DNA from: Phlebopus portentosus
Lineage: Eukaryota > Basidiomycota > Agaricomycetes > Boletales > Boletinellaceae
Assembly (NCBI GenBank): GCA_037892935.1
Contig: JAYXKI010000003.1
Location: 2,356,001 to 2,420,000, forward strand
Direction: 5' to 3'
Length of the DNA stretch: 64,000 nt
This document shows positions 1-11,616 of the stretch, one piece after another (the stretch's first letter is position 1; each line of letters starts with the position of its first letter). The position numbers were made by a program, and so were the translations under genes. The notes under the pieces are model-generated. The model was not told the origin of the DNA. It searched no databases and saw only the letters and a list, made by a program, of their open reading frames with translations.

Positions 1-918
1 TTCACGGGAACAATAGGTAACAGGACGCGTTCTAGATATCTTTTCCGGGTCCCGCCAGGCTATAATAGAGCAAAGGGCCCCGACCCGGTTGTCTTTCTAC
101 ACGGACTTGGGCTTGGTATTTGGCAGTACCAGCATATTTTACGCCACTTCCTGGATGAACTTCCCCATACACCAATCTTAATTCCTATTCAGCCACAAAT
201 ATCTCAAGACATTTTCCACCAACGTTTCCTGAGGCCTATGCTTCGGCACGAGAAGGTTGAATGTCTGGCTGGAATCATTGATAGGTTGGGCTGGGCAGGT
301 CCTTCTGTTGACGAGAGGTACGGTGTGACGCTGTTAAGTCATTCGAAGTAAGCTTTGAATTCCCGACTCTTGGGCTAAATATGCCGAGATCGCTGATGCT
401 TTTGCAGTGGATCGTACAATCATGCATGGATGCTGAAGACATTCCCACAAATGGTCACCCGCTCTTGCTTCGCCGACCCTGTCACGTTCTGCTCTTGGGA
501 CGGCGATGTGTGCTATAATTTCGTCTATCAACCATGCGCAACCGGGGTGGAGCTTGTCATCCGCTATTTCGTAGGCACTGAACTCGGCGTTGCGAATGTC
601 ATTCAACGTCACTTTGACTGGCTAAGTAACACGCTCTGGTTTGAGGAAATTCCTAATGCACGCGATCCCACCCATTCTTTGTTCTTGCTTGGAGGGAAGG
701 ATTCGATTCTTGATGCTCAGGTAGTTCAATACAACATGTATGGTTTCTCGTTGCTGACATATATAATTTAGCGAGTCAAGAAATACCTTATATCTCATGG
801 CGTCAAGAAAGGTCTTTGGTACGATCCGAATGGGCGACATGGGCAGGCGTTGCTCGTCGGTGAAGCGGGTGTTAACACAGTGATCTCTTGGATAAAGGAC
901 TGCAATGTCAAGAGTTGA
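1..918 (+). CDS. Alpha/beta hydrolase fold protein, 5' partial
   Basis: The gene enters from the left edge, so its start is missing. Three exons join at introns 348-407 and 721-771, and the stop TGA is at 916-918. Near the beginning an HGLGLG motif (oxyanion-hole region of the alpha/beta hydrolase fold) follows the strand VVFL. Joining exons 1 and 2 gives LLSHSNGSYNHAW, a nucleophile-elbow-like S-x-S-x-G stretch. The last exon carries KKGLWYDPNGRHGQALL, where the histidine is a reasonable candidate for the catalytic base. Such proteins are usually lipases or esterases, or unassigned hydrolases. The substrate cannot be read from the sequence. The downstream neighbour is convergent, about 230 bp away. 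Confidence 0.75.
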
Positions 919-1146
919 ACACAAACCTGATTGGACTTCCGATTTTTTACTCTAGATCGTTCTTATTGCCTACGTAGCTTTTCCAGTTCTGTATCCAAAT
1001 GGATATCCTCGTCATGCTCTGTATAAATTCTCCTCTCATGACAGTACAAACCGTATTGATATCATTCATCTAGAAGAGTGTACAAGCAGCTTAATTTCAC
1101 GCTCTGTGTACGATGTTTGCAAGATATTATTTCTCTTCAGTAGTGA

Positions 1147-2166
1147 TTATGATCTTCTGAATTCCTTACACTCTTCGCCATCCCAGCTGATGAATTTTCC
1201 GCGCAAGGACTTAGATGCCTTCAAAGAAAGAGACGCTATTACGTAGCCGGACTCCTCGGGCTTCACCAGTTTGCCTTCTTCGTGAGCACGGATGAACTTC
1301 CGTACATCCTCGTCAGACATCTTGGATGGTCCACTTGTACGGATTAGTTCTTGCATCTTCAATCCACCGAAAAGGTCAGCTCGGGAAAAGAAACTGGTAT
1401 GTTATCATATGAATGCTTACAGAAGTATCGACCATCCCAGGACGGAGAGCGACGCACACTATATCTGGTTCCTCGTTCGAAAGCGTGCTAAAATCGTTTT
1501 AAGATTGTGAATTTTGTGGTGCTTCATTTATTACAAAGGCACTGACCGACAGAAGCTGTTCATAGCGGCTTTGCTTGCGTTATAAGCACCCCATGTCGGA
1601 GTTCCGTTTACCGCCGCACCAGACGAGACAAATATGACTCGACCGCCATTTTCACTTGCACGTAGAGCCGGAAGCGCGGCTTGGACTGTATAAAGCAGAG
1701 AGAAGAAGTTGACGTCGAAATGCGCGCGCCAGGAGTCGGTGGTGATTGCTGGAGAGTCTATTCGTCCGAGAGGTTCTAGCACGCCTGCATTGAGAACAAG
1801 TGCATCTATGCGTTGGTATGTTTGAAGCGCCAGAGCTATTGCGTCGCGTGTTGCAGCTTCATTCGCTCTGAATACAGGTTTCGTGAGATGAAGTAAATGC
1901 AAGACTGAGATAAAGCCGTTACATGTCCACTTGGATAGAATGGAGATTTGATGGGTGCTTCTCGAGGAGCTCGAGGAGTTGCGGTGAGCGTGAGCGAGAG
2001 AGGGATACAACGGTGGCGTCGAAGGTCTCCAGGAGAGATTTGGCAGCTGCGAGGCCGATTCCTCTATTTAAATAATATCGTTATAATCTGCCGATCCGTC
2101 TAAAAATGGCATAGGTTACTTAGAGGCACCAGTGATGAGTACGACAGGTTTCTGTTGAGCAGGCAT
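1147..2166 (-). CDS. Short-chain dehydrogenase/reductase (SDR), NAD(P)-dependent
   Basis: A classical SDR of roughly 250 residues. The ATG at 2166-2164 begins MPAQQKPVVLITGAS. Splicing out 2064-2119 gives TGASKGIG, the Rossmann-fold cofactor loop. A second intron lies at 1868-1922, and two more in the C-terminal half end at 1547 and just upstream of 1362 (minus-strand order). NAGVLEPLG is the NAG motif. IFVSSGAAVNG holds the catalytic serine, and YNASKAAM holds the Tyr-x-x-x-Lys pair. RPGMVDT follows, as in the family. Closest in feel to the fungal sepiapterin-reductase-like or YIR035C-like SDRs, but the substrate cannot be assigned. The gene is complete and has no frame problem. Confidence 0.85.
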
Positions 2167-2352
2167 TGCAATCAAAGCTAGAGCGAGCGCGGAGAACGCA
2201 CGGCGCACGGCACGGATGGATGTATGCGTCAGTAGTGCGGATCCGCGGACCGCGGCAGATGATCATTGACGGGAAATGCCGGCTCACTCCTTCCTCCCCA
2301 AAGAACGAAAAACCGTCAGTCCTCACCCTCGCATTCTCTTCGTTCCCCTTCC

Positions 2353-3795
2353 ATGGCCTCCCGCTTTGCTCGTCTTGCGCCCGCGCTTGCGCGTACAAAA
2401 AGGTCTTTACCACTTTCTGCCCGACGACTGGCCCTCGCACGCAGCTATGCAACTCAGAGCGACCACCAGGTATGCCACGCAAGAGAATTTACATTCATCT
2501 ATTGATGCGCTCAATACTGTCCGTTAGATGACTGTGCGTGAGGCGCTTAACGTCGCTATGGAGGAGGAGATGCTTAGGGATGAGACGGTGTTTATTTTGG
2601 GAGAAGAGGTCGCGCGGTACAACGGTGCTTACAAGGTCAGACCGCAATCCAAATTCATCGAGAATGGGTCGTTCATAGCAATCTTACAATCCAGATCACC
2701 AAAGGGCTCCTCGATAAGTTCGGCGAGAAGCGAGTAATAGATACTCCCATCACCGAAATGGGTTTTGCTGGTGTCGCTGTCGGTGCTGCATTGGCCGGAC
2801 TACGTCCTATGTGCGTTTATCTCCCATTTTATTCTGCTCGTCTATATCCAAATTTGACACTCGTTACAATAGTTGCGAGTTCATGACATTCAACTTTGCG
2901 ATGCAGGGCATTGACCAGATCGTGAACTCTGCTGGAAAGACTTATTACATGTCTGGTGGTAATGTTCCGTGTCCTATTGTTTTCCGAGGCCCAAATGGCG
3001 CGGCCGCTGGTGTTGCGGCTCAACACTCTCAGGACTACGCCTCGTGGTATGGTCAGGTTCCTGGTCTTAAGGTTGTCAGTCCATGGTCTGCAGAAGACTG
3101 CAAAGGTCTGCTCAAGGTACATACTCACGAGTTTTTAAATGTTGTGCTATTTGGCTAAGAATACGATAGTCGGCAGTTCGTGACCCAAACCCGGTCGTCT
3201 TCCTCGAGAACGAGATGTTATACGGTGTCACCTTCCCAGTCTCACAAGAGGCAATGTCAGACAATTTCCTGCTACCTATCGGGAAAGCGAAGGTTGAGCT
3301 TGCGGGAAGTGACGTAACGATCGTTGCTCACAGCAAGATGGTTACACATTCGCTTGAAGCCGCGCAAGAATTGGCGAAGGAAGGAATTAAAGCGGAGGTC
3401 ATTAATCTTCGTAGCATTCGTCCGCTTGATATTGATACTATCAAGGCGTCCGTCAAGAAAACTAACCGGTAAGCTCCAGTCATCCTCTTGTCGCCTAGAT
3501 TATTGAATTCCGTTCTTTAGTCTACTCGTCGTAGAGGGTGGTTTCCCGGCTTTCGGAGTCGGTAGTGAGATATGCGCCCAGATTGTTGAGAGCGAAGCCT
3601 TTGACTATTTAGACGCGCCTGTCGAGCGTATCACTGGTGCTGATGTTCCGACACCAGTAAGTGATTGTGCTTAATGAATACGTATAACGAGACTGACCCT
3701 TTTTACAGTATGCTGCCAATCTTGAAGCCATGGCATTCCCCGACACTCCGCTCATTGTCAAGGTGGCCAAACGTGCGCTTTATAGGACCAATTAG
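2353..3795 (+). CDS. PDB1: Pyruvate dehydrogenase E1 component subunit beta, mitochondrial
   Basis: Beta subunit of the thiamine-diphosphate E1 enzyme of the pyruvate dehydrogenase complex, which decarboxylates pyruvate in the mitochondrial matrix. The ATG at 2353 opens an Arg/Ala/Leu-rich presequence ([19 protein letters not shown]...). After an intron the mature part begins [15 protein letters not shown]. Exons then give [46 protein letters not shown] and [18 protein letters not shown], all family hallmarks. Next come [36 protein letters not shown] and a C-terminal transketolase domain ([48 protein letters not shown]). It ends in [13 protein letters not shown], stop 3793-3795. There are at least six introns, all about 50-65 nt. 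The gene looks complete. Confidence 0.95.
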
Positions 3796-4057
3796 AGTCG
3801 AGCTTGTCCTGTCACGACATTGTTCGCTCATATCATCATAGACTTTGAATCCAAAAATTGTTCTATTGATTGTTATTCCTTATGCGCAGCACACCTCTTC
3901 TGAGCGATGGCGAGTAATATACATTCTTTTTTATCTTCCAGGGGATTAAATCTGTGACCCTACAATTTTTAAAACGACGCGAGAGATCCTACTTCAACAA
4001 GGACCATCCAACGTTGAAGATCGTTTCATCGTTTTTTTTTCTTTTTCCCCCTCCCGA

Positions 4058-6644
4058 TCAGGTCTGGAGTCGCAATCGTACCGCATTTGCGTGTGCACCT
4101 AAGCCTTCTCGGTCGGCGAGAGTTGCAACGACTGGTCCGAGGGTCTCGAGCCCTTCGCGAGTGATTTCTTGAGAAGTGATGTGCTTTTGGAATGACTGAG
4201 TGCTGACACCGCTAAATTGGCGAGCGTAACCGTTCGTCGGGAGTGTGTGATTCGTTCCAGATGCATAGTCGCCGCAACTGTCGTGAAATATTAAGAACTA
4301 GGCACAAGCCAATAAGAGGAGCCGACTGACCTTTCAGGTGTATAAGGACCAACGAAGACGCTTCCGGCGTTGTTGACTTTATCCACCACGTCAGCTGCTC
4401 GTTCGACGTGGAGTATAAGATGTTCCGGTGCGTAATCATTGGAGAACTCGAGCGCTTCATCTAACGAGCTAGCATGAACAATTATGCTCTTCGGAATTGA
4501 CTCGCGCATGATCTCCACGCGAGGAAGAACACGCGCCTGCCTATCAACTTCATACTCGATTGCTTCGATAAGCGCGGGACTAAGGTTGATCGAGGCGAGG
4601 ACGACCTGTGAGTCAACTCCATGTTCGGCTTGGGACAGGAGGTCGGCGGCGACGAAGACTGGATTGGCGGTGCGATCCGCGACGACGAGGACTTCTGATG
4701 GTCCAGCGGGCATGTCGATAGACACGAGTGCGTCTGTGTCATTCTGCACGAGCATCTTCGCTGCTGTTACCCATTGATTTCCCGGACCGAAGACCTTGTC
4801 GACTTTCGGTACGCTCTCTGTCCCATATGCCAGAGCGGCAACAGCTTGCGCACCTCCTGCCATCAAGATTGCCGATGCGCCTACGAGCTGCGCCACGTAC
4901 ATGACCTCAGGAGATATGCTCCCATCTGGACGAGGGGGGGTTGCGAGAACGATCTCTTGACATCCTGCGACTTGTGCAGGAACACCGAGCATAAGGGCCG
5001 TTGAGGGTAAAATGGCGGTACCGCCCGGAACGTACAGCCCCACACGCGCGATCGGTCGTGCAAATCGCGAACATACAACACCAGGGCTCGTCTCGACAAT
5101 AAGAGGAGCACTGCTTGTCTGGGCAGCGTGGAATTTGCGAATATTCGCGTATGCAGTGTCAATTGCGGCGCGTACCTCGTCCGGAAGCTCCATGCTTTCC
5201 GGACTGAAGGGAGGACGGAGGATAGGCGAGGTGATCGCTGCCTTATCAAACTTAGCAGTGAGCTCAAGGAGTGCCGCATCCCCACCTTTCCGCACGGCGT
5301 CGACGATGGGCTTAACCTTTGCGATCATCTCGTCAGAGCGAAGCACAGGACGCTTGAGTAATCGGCGCGAGATGCAGCAGAAATACCAGCCAGCGAAATA
5401 GTGCGCATTCGTATCGGCTCATCTGAGGGGTCCGACAAATTTGCTGGTTTGTCATCCGTTGATGCGGTCACAATGGGTTCAGTCTTTAAAGACCATTGAC
5501 GTTTAGCGTTCCCTGGTCTTCGAGTGACCTTCTTGGATTTTTTATCCAGATTCTGTTCGATATCCGCTATGCTGACACCGGCCGAAACGCAGCGGGTTAA
5601 AGCAAAGTAAATTAGATCAGCCGCTTCGAATGTAACCTGCTCCCTCGTTTCTGCCTTGCAGAGTTCATCGGCCTCTTCCATGATCTTTGCATGAAGCAGG
5701 TCAGGATCATCAAATAACCTCCGCGTATAGGACCCTTCCGGTGCAGATTTCAGCCTCGCCTGCAGAGTCTTCTCGAGCGCAGATAATCCTGATAATTGGC
5801 CGAAGCAGGACGGGCGTCCAAGATGGCAGAATCCAGAACCATGCTGAATCACAGTGAACTCGAAGCTGTCGGAGTCACAATCCAGTGATATTTTTACCAC
5901 CTCCTGTGTTGCTCCAGAAGTTTCTCCTTTTCTCCACAGACCGTGCTTCCTGCTCTGATAAACGCCCTTTCCTGTTAAGATACTTTCCCTAATTGATTCA
6001 AGGGAAGAATAGACAAGGCCTAGCGCTTTGCCGTCCTGATGAGAAGCAACAATCGTCGGAAATAGGCCATCTGGACGGTCCGTGGTAGCTGGAGCAAGGA
6101 AGGCATCCGCGATATTGAGGTGAAGAGAATCGGAGTTGGAAATAGATAGCTGGGAAGTCGGAATCACAAGGGTGCCGTTTGAATTCTTGAGCTGGCGTAT
6201 CGTAGTCAGTGACGGGAGAGACGAGGCGGTAGACTGAACGTAAATGTCCGCTCCGACGAAAAAGCGCGATATGGAGGCAACGAATTCAGAGTCTGCTGCA
6301 GGTGTACGCACGAGAACACCAGAGACGCCCGTTCTGATCCTGTCCGTTACTGCACTGACGTTTGCGACGTCAAGAAGGAGGACCAAGCGCTCTGCAGGAA
6401 TCACGCCGACGAGGTCAGAAGTGCGCGCTAGGGAAATGACGACCTTTTGGGCACCGGCGTCGAGCCAGGAAATGATTTTGTCCGACGATTCATTTTGTGA
6501 AAAAATAAAGTAGGACGTGTGAGGCACGGATGAAGGCGGGAAATCGAATCCTGGGTGGAGAATAAGAGGAGCTATTCTTGATAGGGGACGAAGGAGAGAT
6601 GCATCGGCGTTATCAACAAATGCAAGGAATGAGAATCCAGACAT
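4058..6644 (-). CDS. HIS4: Trifunctional histidine biosynthesis protein (cyclohydrolase / pyrophosphohydrolase / histidinol dehydrogenase), with an apparent one-base frame break
   Basis: Catalyses four of the ten reactions to histidine, in three fused domains of about 845 residues in all. The N-terminal module begins MSGFSFLAF at ATG 6644; the longer reading frame upstream has no ATG. The phosphoribosyl-AMP cyclohydrolase part shows DCDSDSFEF followed by [15 protein letters not shown], with metal-binding Cys and His. The phosphoribosyl-ATP pyrophosphohydrolase part shows [23 protein letters not shown]. The histidinol dehydrogenase part runs from about 5350 to 4058 ([64 protein letters not shown]). 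One intron lies at 4278-4330. The first two domains and the dehydrogenase are in different frames. The switch falls near 5362-5369 in the linker, where one base seems missing. With the intron removed the coding length is 2534 nt, one short of a multiple of three. Confidence 0.9.
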
Positions 6645-7096
6645 GCTGGCTGGAGATGGTATGGGTAGGTAGGTATATGCGCGGGTTGTTGACTCGACCA
6701 AAAACTTGGATAATAGAAGATCACGTGACTGGCAAGGAGATCGTCGTCAGCCAAAATCAGCAGTTACCAGTCTTTGTGACTCGAATTGTGTGTGAATCCA
6801 TCAAACATATGGAAGCAGGGTCTCAGTAGCTATTTTTTTTCTGTACCCAACTTTCCTTTTCAACTTAAGGAAGCGGAAGCAAAGAAGATCAACAGGTGAC
6901 GCGTGACACTTGTTTGAGGTTTATCAGTATTTTTGAATTAAATATTTAAATAAATATCGAACTCATACGCCATGCCAACCTCAGGTGAGGCTTCCTTCCT
7001 TCCGCGCCGTCCGTAAAGAACCTGTGTGTTCTGCTCTCTCGCTTTCATCTTATCACCCATCACATCTCGCCAGCACTTGTGTCCTCCAGCGGCAGC
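6645..7096. promoter_or_regulatory. Shared promoter of HIS4 (-) and Argonaute (+), with two TGACTC boxes
   Basis: A 452-bp divergent gap. TGACTC, the core of the Gcn4/Cpc1 (cross-pathway control) site, occurs at 6690-6695 and 6777-6782, about 50 and 135 bp before the HIS4 start. CACGTG is at 6722-6727 between them. An AT-rich stretch at about 6937-6958 (AATTAAATATTTAAATAAAT) lies nearer the Argonaute side and could serve as its core promoter. ACGCGT occurs once at 6899-6904. Amino-acid-starvation control of HIS4 through such boxes is known in yeast and moulds; here it is inferred from the sites alone. Confidence 0.5.
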
Positions 7097-10000
7097 ATGC
7101 CCCCTAGAATATCCCATTCTGGTTCACGGAGACGCGGAGAGGGCAGAGGAAGAGGAGGCCCGCCTTCACGTGGCGGCCCACTCATTCGCCCAGCTCCGTC
7201 GCCCCAGAGTTCGTTACCCTCAACGAGCGAGCACGTCACCACCATTGGCGTGAAGCGCAAGGCGCACGGTACCTCTGGTAAAGCGCTCACTGTCCTCACG
7301 AATCATTTCCCCGTGACGATACCAAAGAGTATTATATCGCATTATGATGGTATGTCCTCTCATATATCCTTGCTGTTCCCATTGTCCTGATCCATCCCGT
7401 TCAGTTGGTGCGTATATCGACTTGAGAGTCTAGGCTTTATCCAATTTGTTGTCAATAGTTATTACTCCATCGGAGAAAACTTTACCGGCGAGATTAAACA
7501 TGGATCTCATTGCCCGCTTACAGACGCACGTCGCGCCGGATATCTTTATCCCGCGTGCAGTGTATGATGGTCGTAAAAATCTCTTTGCGGCCACCACATT
7601 GCGTTTTCCGAACGGAGAGAACTCATTTGAAGTTCGGAGTCTCTCAATCTGTCATTATTCTTTTTCTGACCTAATTTATCGTGCTAGTTCGAGGTCACCC
7701 TCCAGGACACAAGAAGTCCAGACGCACAACCTAGAAGAGAGCAGAAGCCATTTAAAATTAAACTAAATAAGGTCGCAGAGATTAACCCAGTGTAAGCTTT
7801 ACTCCAGTTTGCTGCGGGATCGACCCGATTGATAGCATTTCAGAGTCTTGGAACGTTTCCTCGAGGGGAAACAATCCCACGATAATGACGTGCTTACTGC
7901 GATCACGGTGAGTATACCTATTTGATCAGTAGATCATGCATTCGCTAAGTATCTGGTGGCAAGGCCTTAAATGTAGTAGTGAGACAAGAACCGTCGCTGT
8001 GAGTATTTTTATTGATCCGTGCAGAGTGCACTGCCTCACTCTCGTGTCCCTACAGGAGGTATCCCTTCAATGTTCGGTCGTTCTTCACAGATGAGGAAAA
8101 AATGGAGATCGGCTCGGGAATCGTCCTTTGGCGAGGATACTTCCAGTGTGTCTCTTTGAAGTCTGGTTTAATCATCTGGTTGATAATTCGTATCATTGTT
8201 CAGATCAGTTCGGCCTGCAATTGGCAAAATGCTGATAAATATTGACATATCCACAGGTGCTATGTAAATCGTGTACGTCACCGTCGTGATTATCCTGCTA
8301 ATGTTGTCATTTATTTCAGGTACAAACCTGGAAAGTTACTTGATTTGTGTCTTGAATATATCAGCATACCAGGAAGCCCTCGTGCTCAGCCTCGTGCTCT
8401 TGCCGGTCTCAACCCGCGTGAACGTCTTCATTTGCAGCGATTCATTCAGGGAATCCGTATCGTTACAAGCCACACGGATTGGACGGGCAAGGCGTCGAAG
8501 ACCCCAAGAGTCATTAAGAAAATAAGTCCCGAGAACGCAACCAAGTTGAGATTCAAGAGGCGCGAAGGAGGTGAAATGACCGTCTCCGGATATTTTGAGG
8601 GCATCCTGGGAAGACCCCTGGACTATCCCAACTTACCGTGCGTAGAGGTTGGTTCTGGTGCCCTACTTCCGATCGAATTGTGTGAAGTGCTTCCGGGTCA
8701 AATAATGAGGAAACAAGTTCCTGTAAGCCGTTGTTGTTCTTGACTACTCGTAATCCGATACGACTTCTGAATGACCCGCAGCCGCATCATATCAAGGATG
8801 TACTGACATTTGCTACGAGGAGTCCGACCGACCGTTTGAAAAGCATCAGAAGCGGACTGAATGTCCTCAGCTACGGCCAGTCGGATTACGTGCGACAATT
8901 TGGTATGCACTTGCAGGTGAACAATTACAGTATGACAATGGTTTTTCTTCCTTACATTCTATCGACTACACAGAGCGACAGTCCCATGCAGACTCGTGCA
9001 CGGGTATTGCCAGCGCCAACTTTGAGGTATGGTGATAAAGGGAGAAAGAAATCTGTTGTAAGCATGTACCGATAGTGTAATAATAATTCGTGATTCTGAA
9101 ATTATCCTATCCAGACCCCTCAAAATGGCGCTTGGAACGTGAGTATTCGATTTAATGAACGAGAATTCATGAGCTGACACATACCTCTAGATGGTCGACA
9201 TGGAATTCTATAATCCGAAGACTATACCTGGTTGGATGGTGGTGATCTTCGAAGGAAGAGGACGATTCAATGAACGAGCTGCAGAAGATATGGTGCGTGC
9301 ATCGCCGGAGATTTGTTAGCTATCGATTCATGACTGCTGAGTAGGTCAAAGGACTTGTGAATAGCTTCCGCCAAGTCGGTACGTCATTGTTATATGTTTC
9401 GCTGTGCTTAACCAGAGATCATATTACTTAAATCATATGACAGGTATGAAATGCGACGACGAACGCCCCTTGATTGAATATTGCAGCAGCCAGGGTAACA
9501 TTATCGAGGTATGCACCAGCAATTTCATTGAGAGGACAAATACTTAAATATCTGTCTTCATGCTTAGAGTCTCAAGGCAGCTGGAAGAAAACATAAAGAT
9601 CAAAAACAATCTCCACCGGGTCTAGTTATTGTTGTGTTGCCCGAGGGTGCAACAGATATGTACATAGTATGTAATCGACACCGTTTGTCCCTAAAAAAAT
9701 CTGACATTACGAGATTTCTCGTAGAAAATAAAGCAGTAAGCCAAGGTTTTATTTTCGCAGGGCCAGTAACTGACTCTTCCTCCAGTTTTGGGGATTGCTC
9801 CGTGAGAAAGCGATTTGTACTCTTTGTTCGACAACGATCTGATTTTGAAGCAGACGGGAACTGCTACCCAATGCCTCAGGTCTAATAAATGTTATCGAGC
9901 GAAAGAGCAGTACTATGCCAATGTCTGCCTCAAGTAAGTGGCACAGTCGTTCTGCATTCCTCTTTGCTGACCCTGTCGTGATAGAATCAATGTAAAGCTT

Positions 10001-11463
10001 GGTGAGAACACTGTTCATCATGCTCTCGCATTTAATAGTATCTAATGAGCTCTTTTGATAGGCGGTATCAACAGCATCCCGGATCGTAAGTTCAACTCAA
10101 ATATTCAACACCGATTTTGAACATCGCGTCCCTTCTAGCGGCTTCCGTTCGATATTTGACAGATGATGCAAATCCAACAATAGTGGTAATTTCATTTTGT
10201 GCTGACAATAATGTTCTGCTAAGTTGTTTGTCCTCAGATGGGGGCCGATGTGGTTCACCCGGCCCCTGGATCGAAGGGACATCCATCTTATACCGCCGTC
10301 GTTGGAAATGTGGACTCAACGGCCGCATATTATGTGGCCTCTTCGCCACGAGTTCAGGTAATGCGTATTGCTGTCCTGTCTTGACCAACCTCTTAATCAT
10401 TTGCAATAGACGTCGCGTCAAGAAATGATTGAGGACCTGGAAGAAATGGCTGCCGTACGCTGCACTTTGGTGGACCCATCAAGCATTGACTGACTAAAAA
10501 TTGTCAGCACGTTCTTCGTTTGTACGTTTCCTACCGGAAATACAAGGAGCGAAAGGCAAACAGCAACCCGAAGAGGATTCTATTCTATCGAGGTACATTT
10601 TTTTTCTCCTTCCTTGATCGTTGTTCATATACACTTCATTTCCAGATGGTGTCTCCGAGGGACAATTTCAGCAAGTTCTTGAATTCGGTAAGGCATCTTC
10701 GTTTGACCTGTACTTTGTGCCACCTGACGACCCTTTCTCAGAGGTCCCAAAGCTGCGTGGTAAGATCAACCAGTCAAATGTTTCATTCTGCGCACCAACT
10801 CACTCTGCCGCATTCGCTTATACAGCCGCCTGCCAGAGACTTGGGATCAACCCATTGCCCAAAATAACGGTTGTCGTTGTCGGAAAGCGACACCATGTTC
10901 GCTTCTTCCCACTGTCACCACAAGACGGTGATAGGAAGACAGGAAACTGTCCACCTGGCACCGTTGTAGACACAGACGTGACGCATCCGACGGAATTTGA
11001 TTTTTATCTCCAGAGCCACGGAGGACTCCTTGGCACCAGTCGCCCGGCTCATTACAATGTGCTTCTCGATGAAAATAATTTTACGTTTGTAGTTTTCATC
11101 TTTCAACCTGTACGTCTATGAAGTTAACCATTTTGACATTTGAACAGACCGGACGGAATTCAACAGCTCAGCTATGCGTTGTGCCATGTATATGCACGCT
11201 CCACGCGTTCCGTGTCGATACCTGCACCGGTTTATTGTAAGCTCCTTTTCCCACTCGTTCCTGCGGAACTCACGAGGGTTGATTTGAATTTTCAAGATGC
11301 GGACATCGTCTGTGCTAGGGCGAAGAATCATTTCGACCCAAAATTCAAAGAAGAATCCGAAACATATACGAGCGACGAGACGGCCGTGAAGTCGCTCGAA
11401 GAATACAAAGAGCACTTTAAAAACTTACACGAAAGTGCCCAGTACAAAATGTACTTCTCTTAG
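7097..11463 (+). CDS. Argonaute (QDE-2-like) small-RNA-guided protein, catalytic residues intact
   Basis: Core protein of RNA silencing. It holds a small guide RNA and cuts complementary RNA. The ATG at 7097 opens an Arg/Gly-rich disordered lead ([19 protein letters not shown]). The N domain, linker and PAZ region follow ([84 protein letters not shown]). The MID region has [10 protein letters not shown]...FGD and [19 protein letters not shown], the 5'-phosphate pocket. In PIWI the catalytic Asp are in [11 protein letters not shown] and [11 protein letters not shown], the His in [12 protein letters not shown] and the likely Glu finger in [19 protein letters not shown] and [16 protein letters not shown] are also typical, and it ends YKMYFS. 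There are roughly twenty introns, with an 11-nt exon at 9725-9735. I see no lesion, so slicing activity is predicted. Confidence 0.93.
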
Positions 11464-11616
11464 TCGCTTGTTAGTCCCTTACTTCCATTTTATTGGCTTG
11501 GCTGCTTGCTATCGAATTGCTGTTCCTGATTGTATTGAATAAATATAACGATGTCTTTGTCACTCAGTCCGACCGCAGTATCCTTTGTAAGCATAAACAT
11601 CGAAGTAGAGATGAAA

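Noticed and set aside
5325..5480. An intron hidden in the HIS4 linker that would explain the frame change
   Set aside because: The only nearby pair, GTATTT to CTCAAG on the minus strand, is 34 nt and joins wrong phases (1 to 0). Other GTs give wrong phases or would remove conserved sequence.
6572..6754. Longer HIS4 start at 6701
   Set aside because: The extension begins with TTG, not ATG, and adds sequence unlike the family. ATG 6644 fits the known N-terminus.
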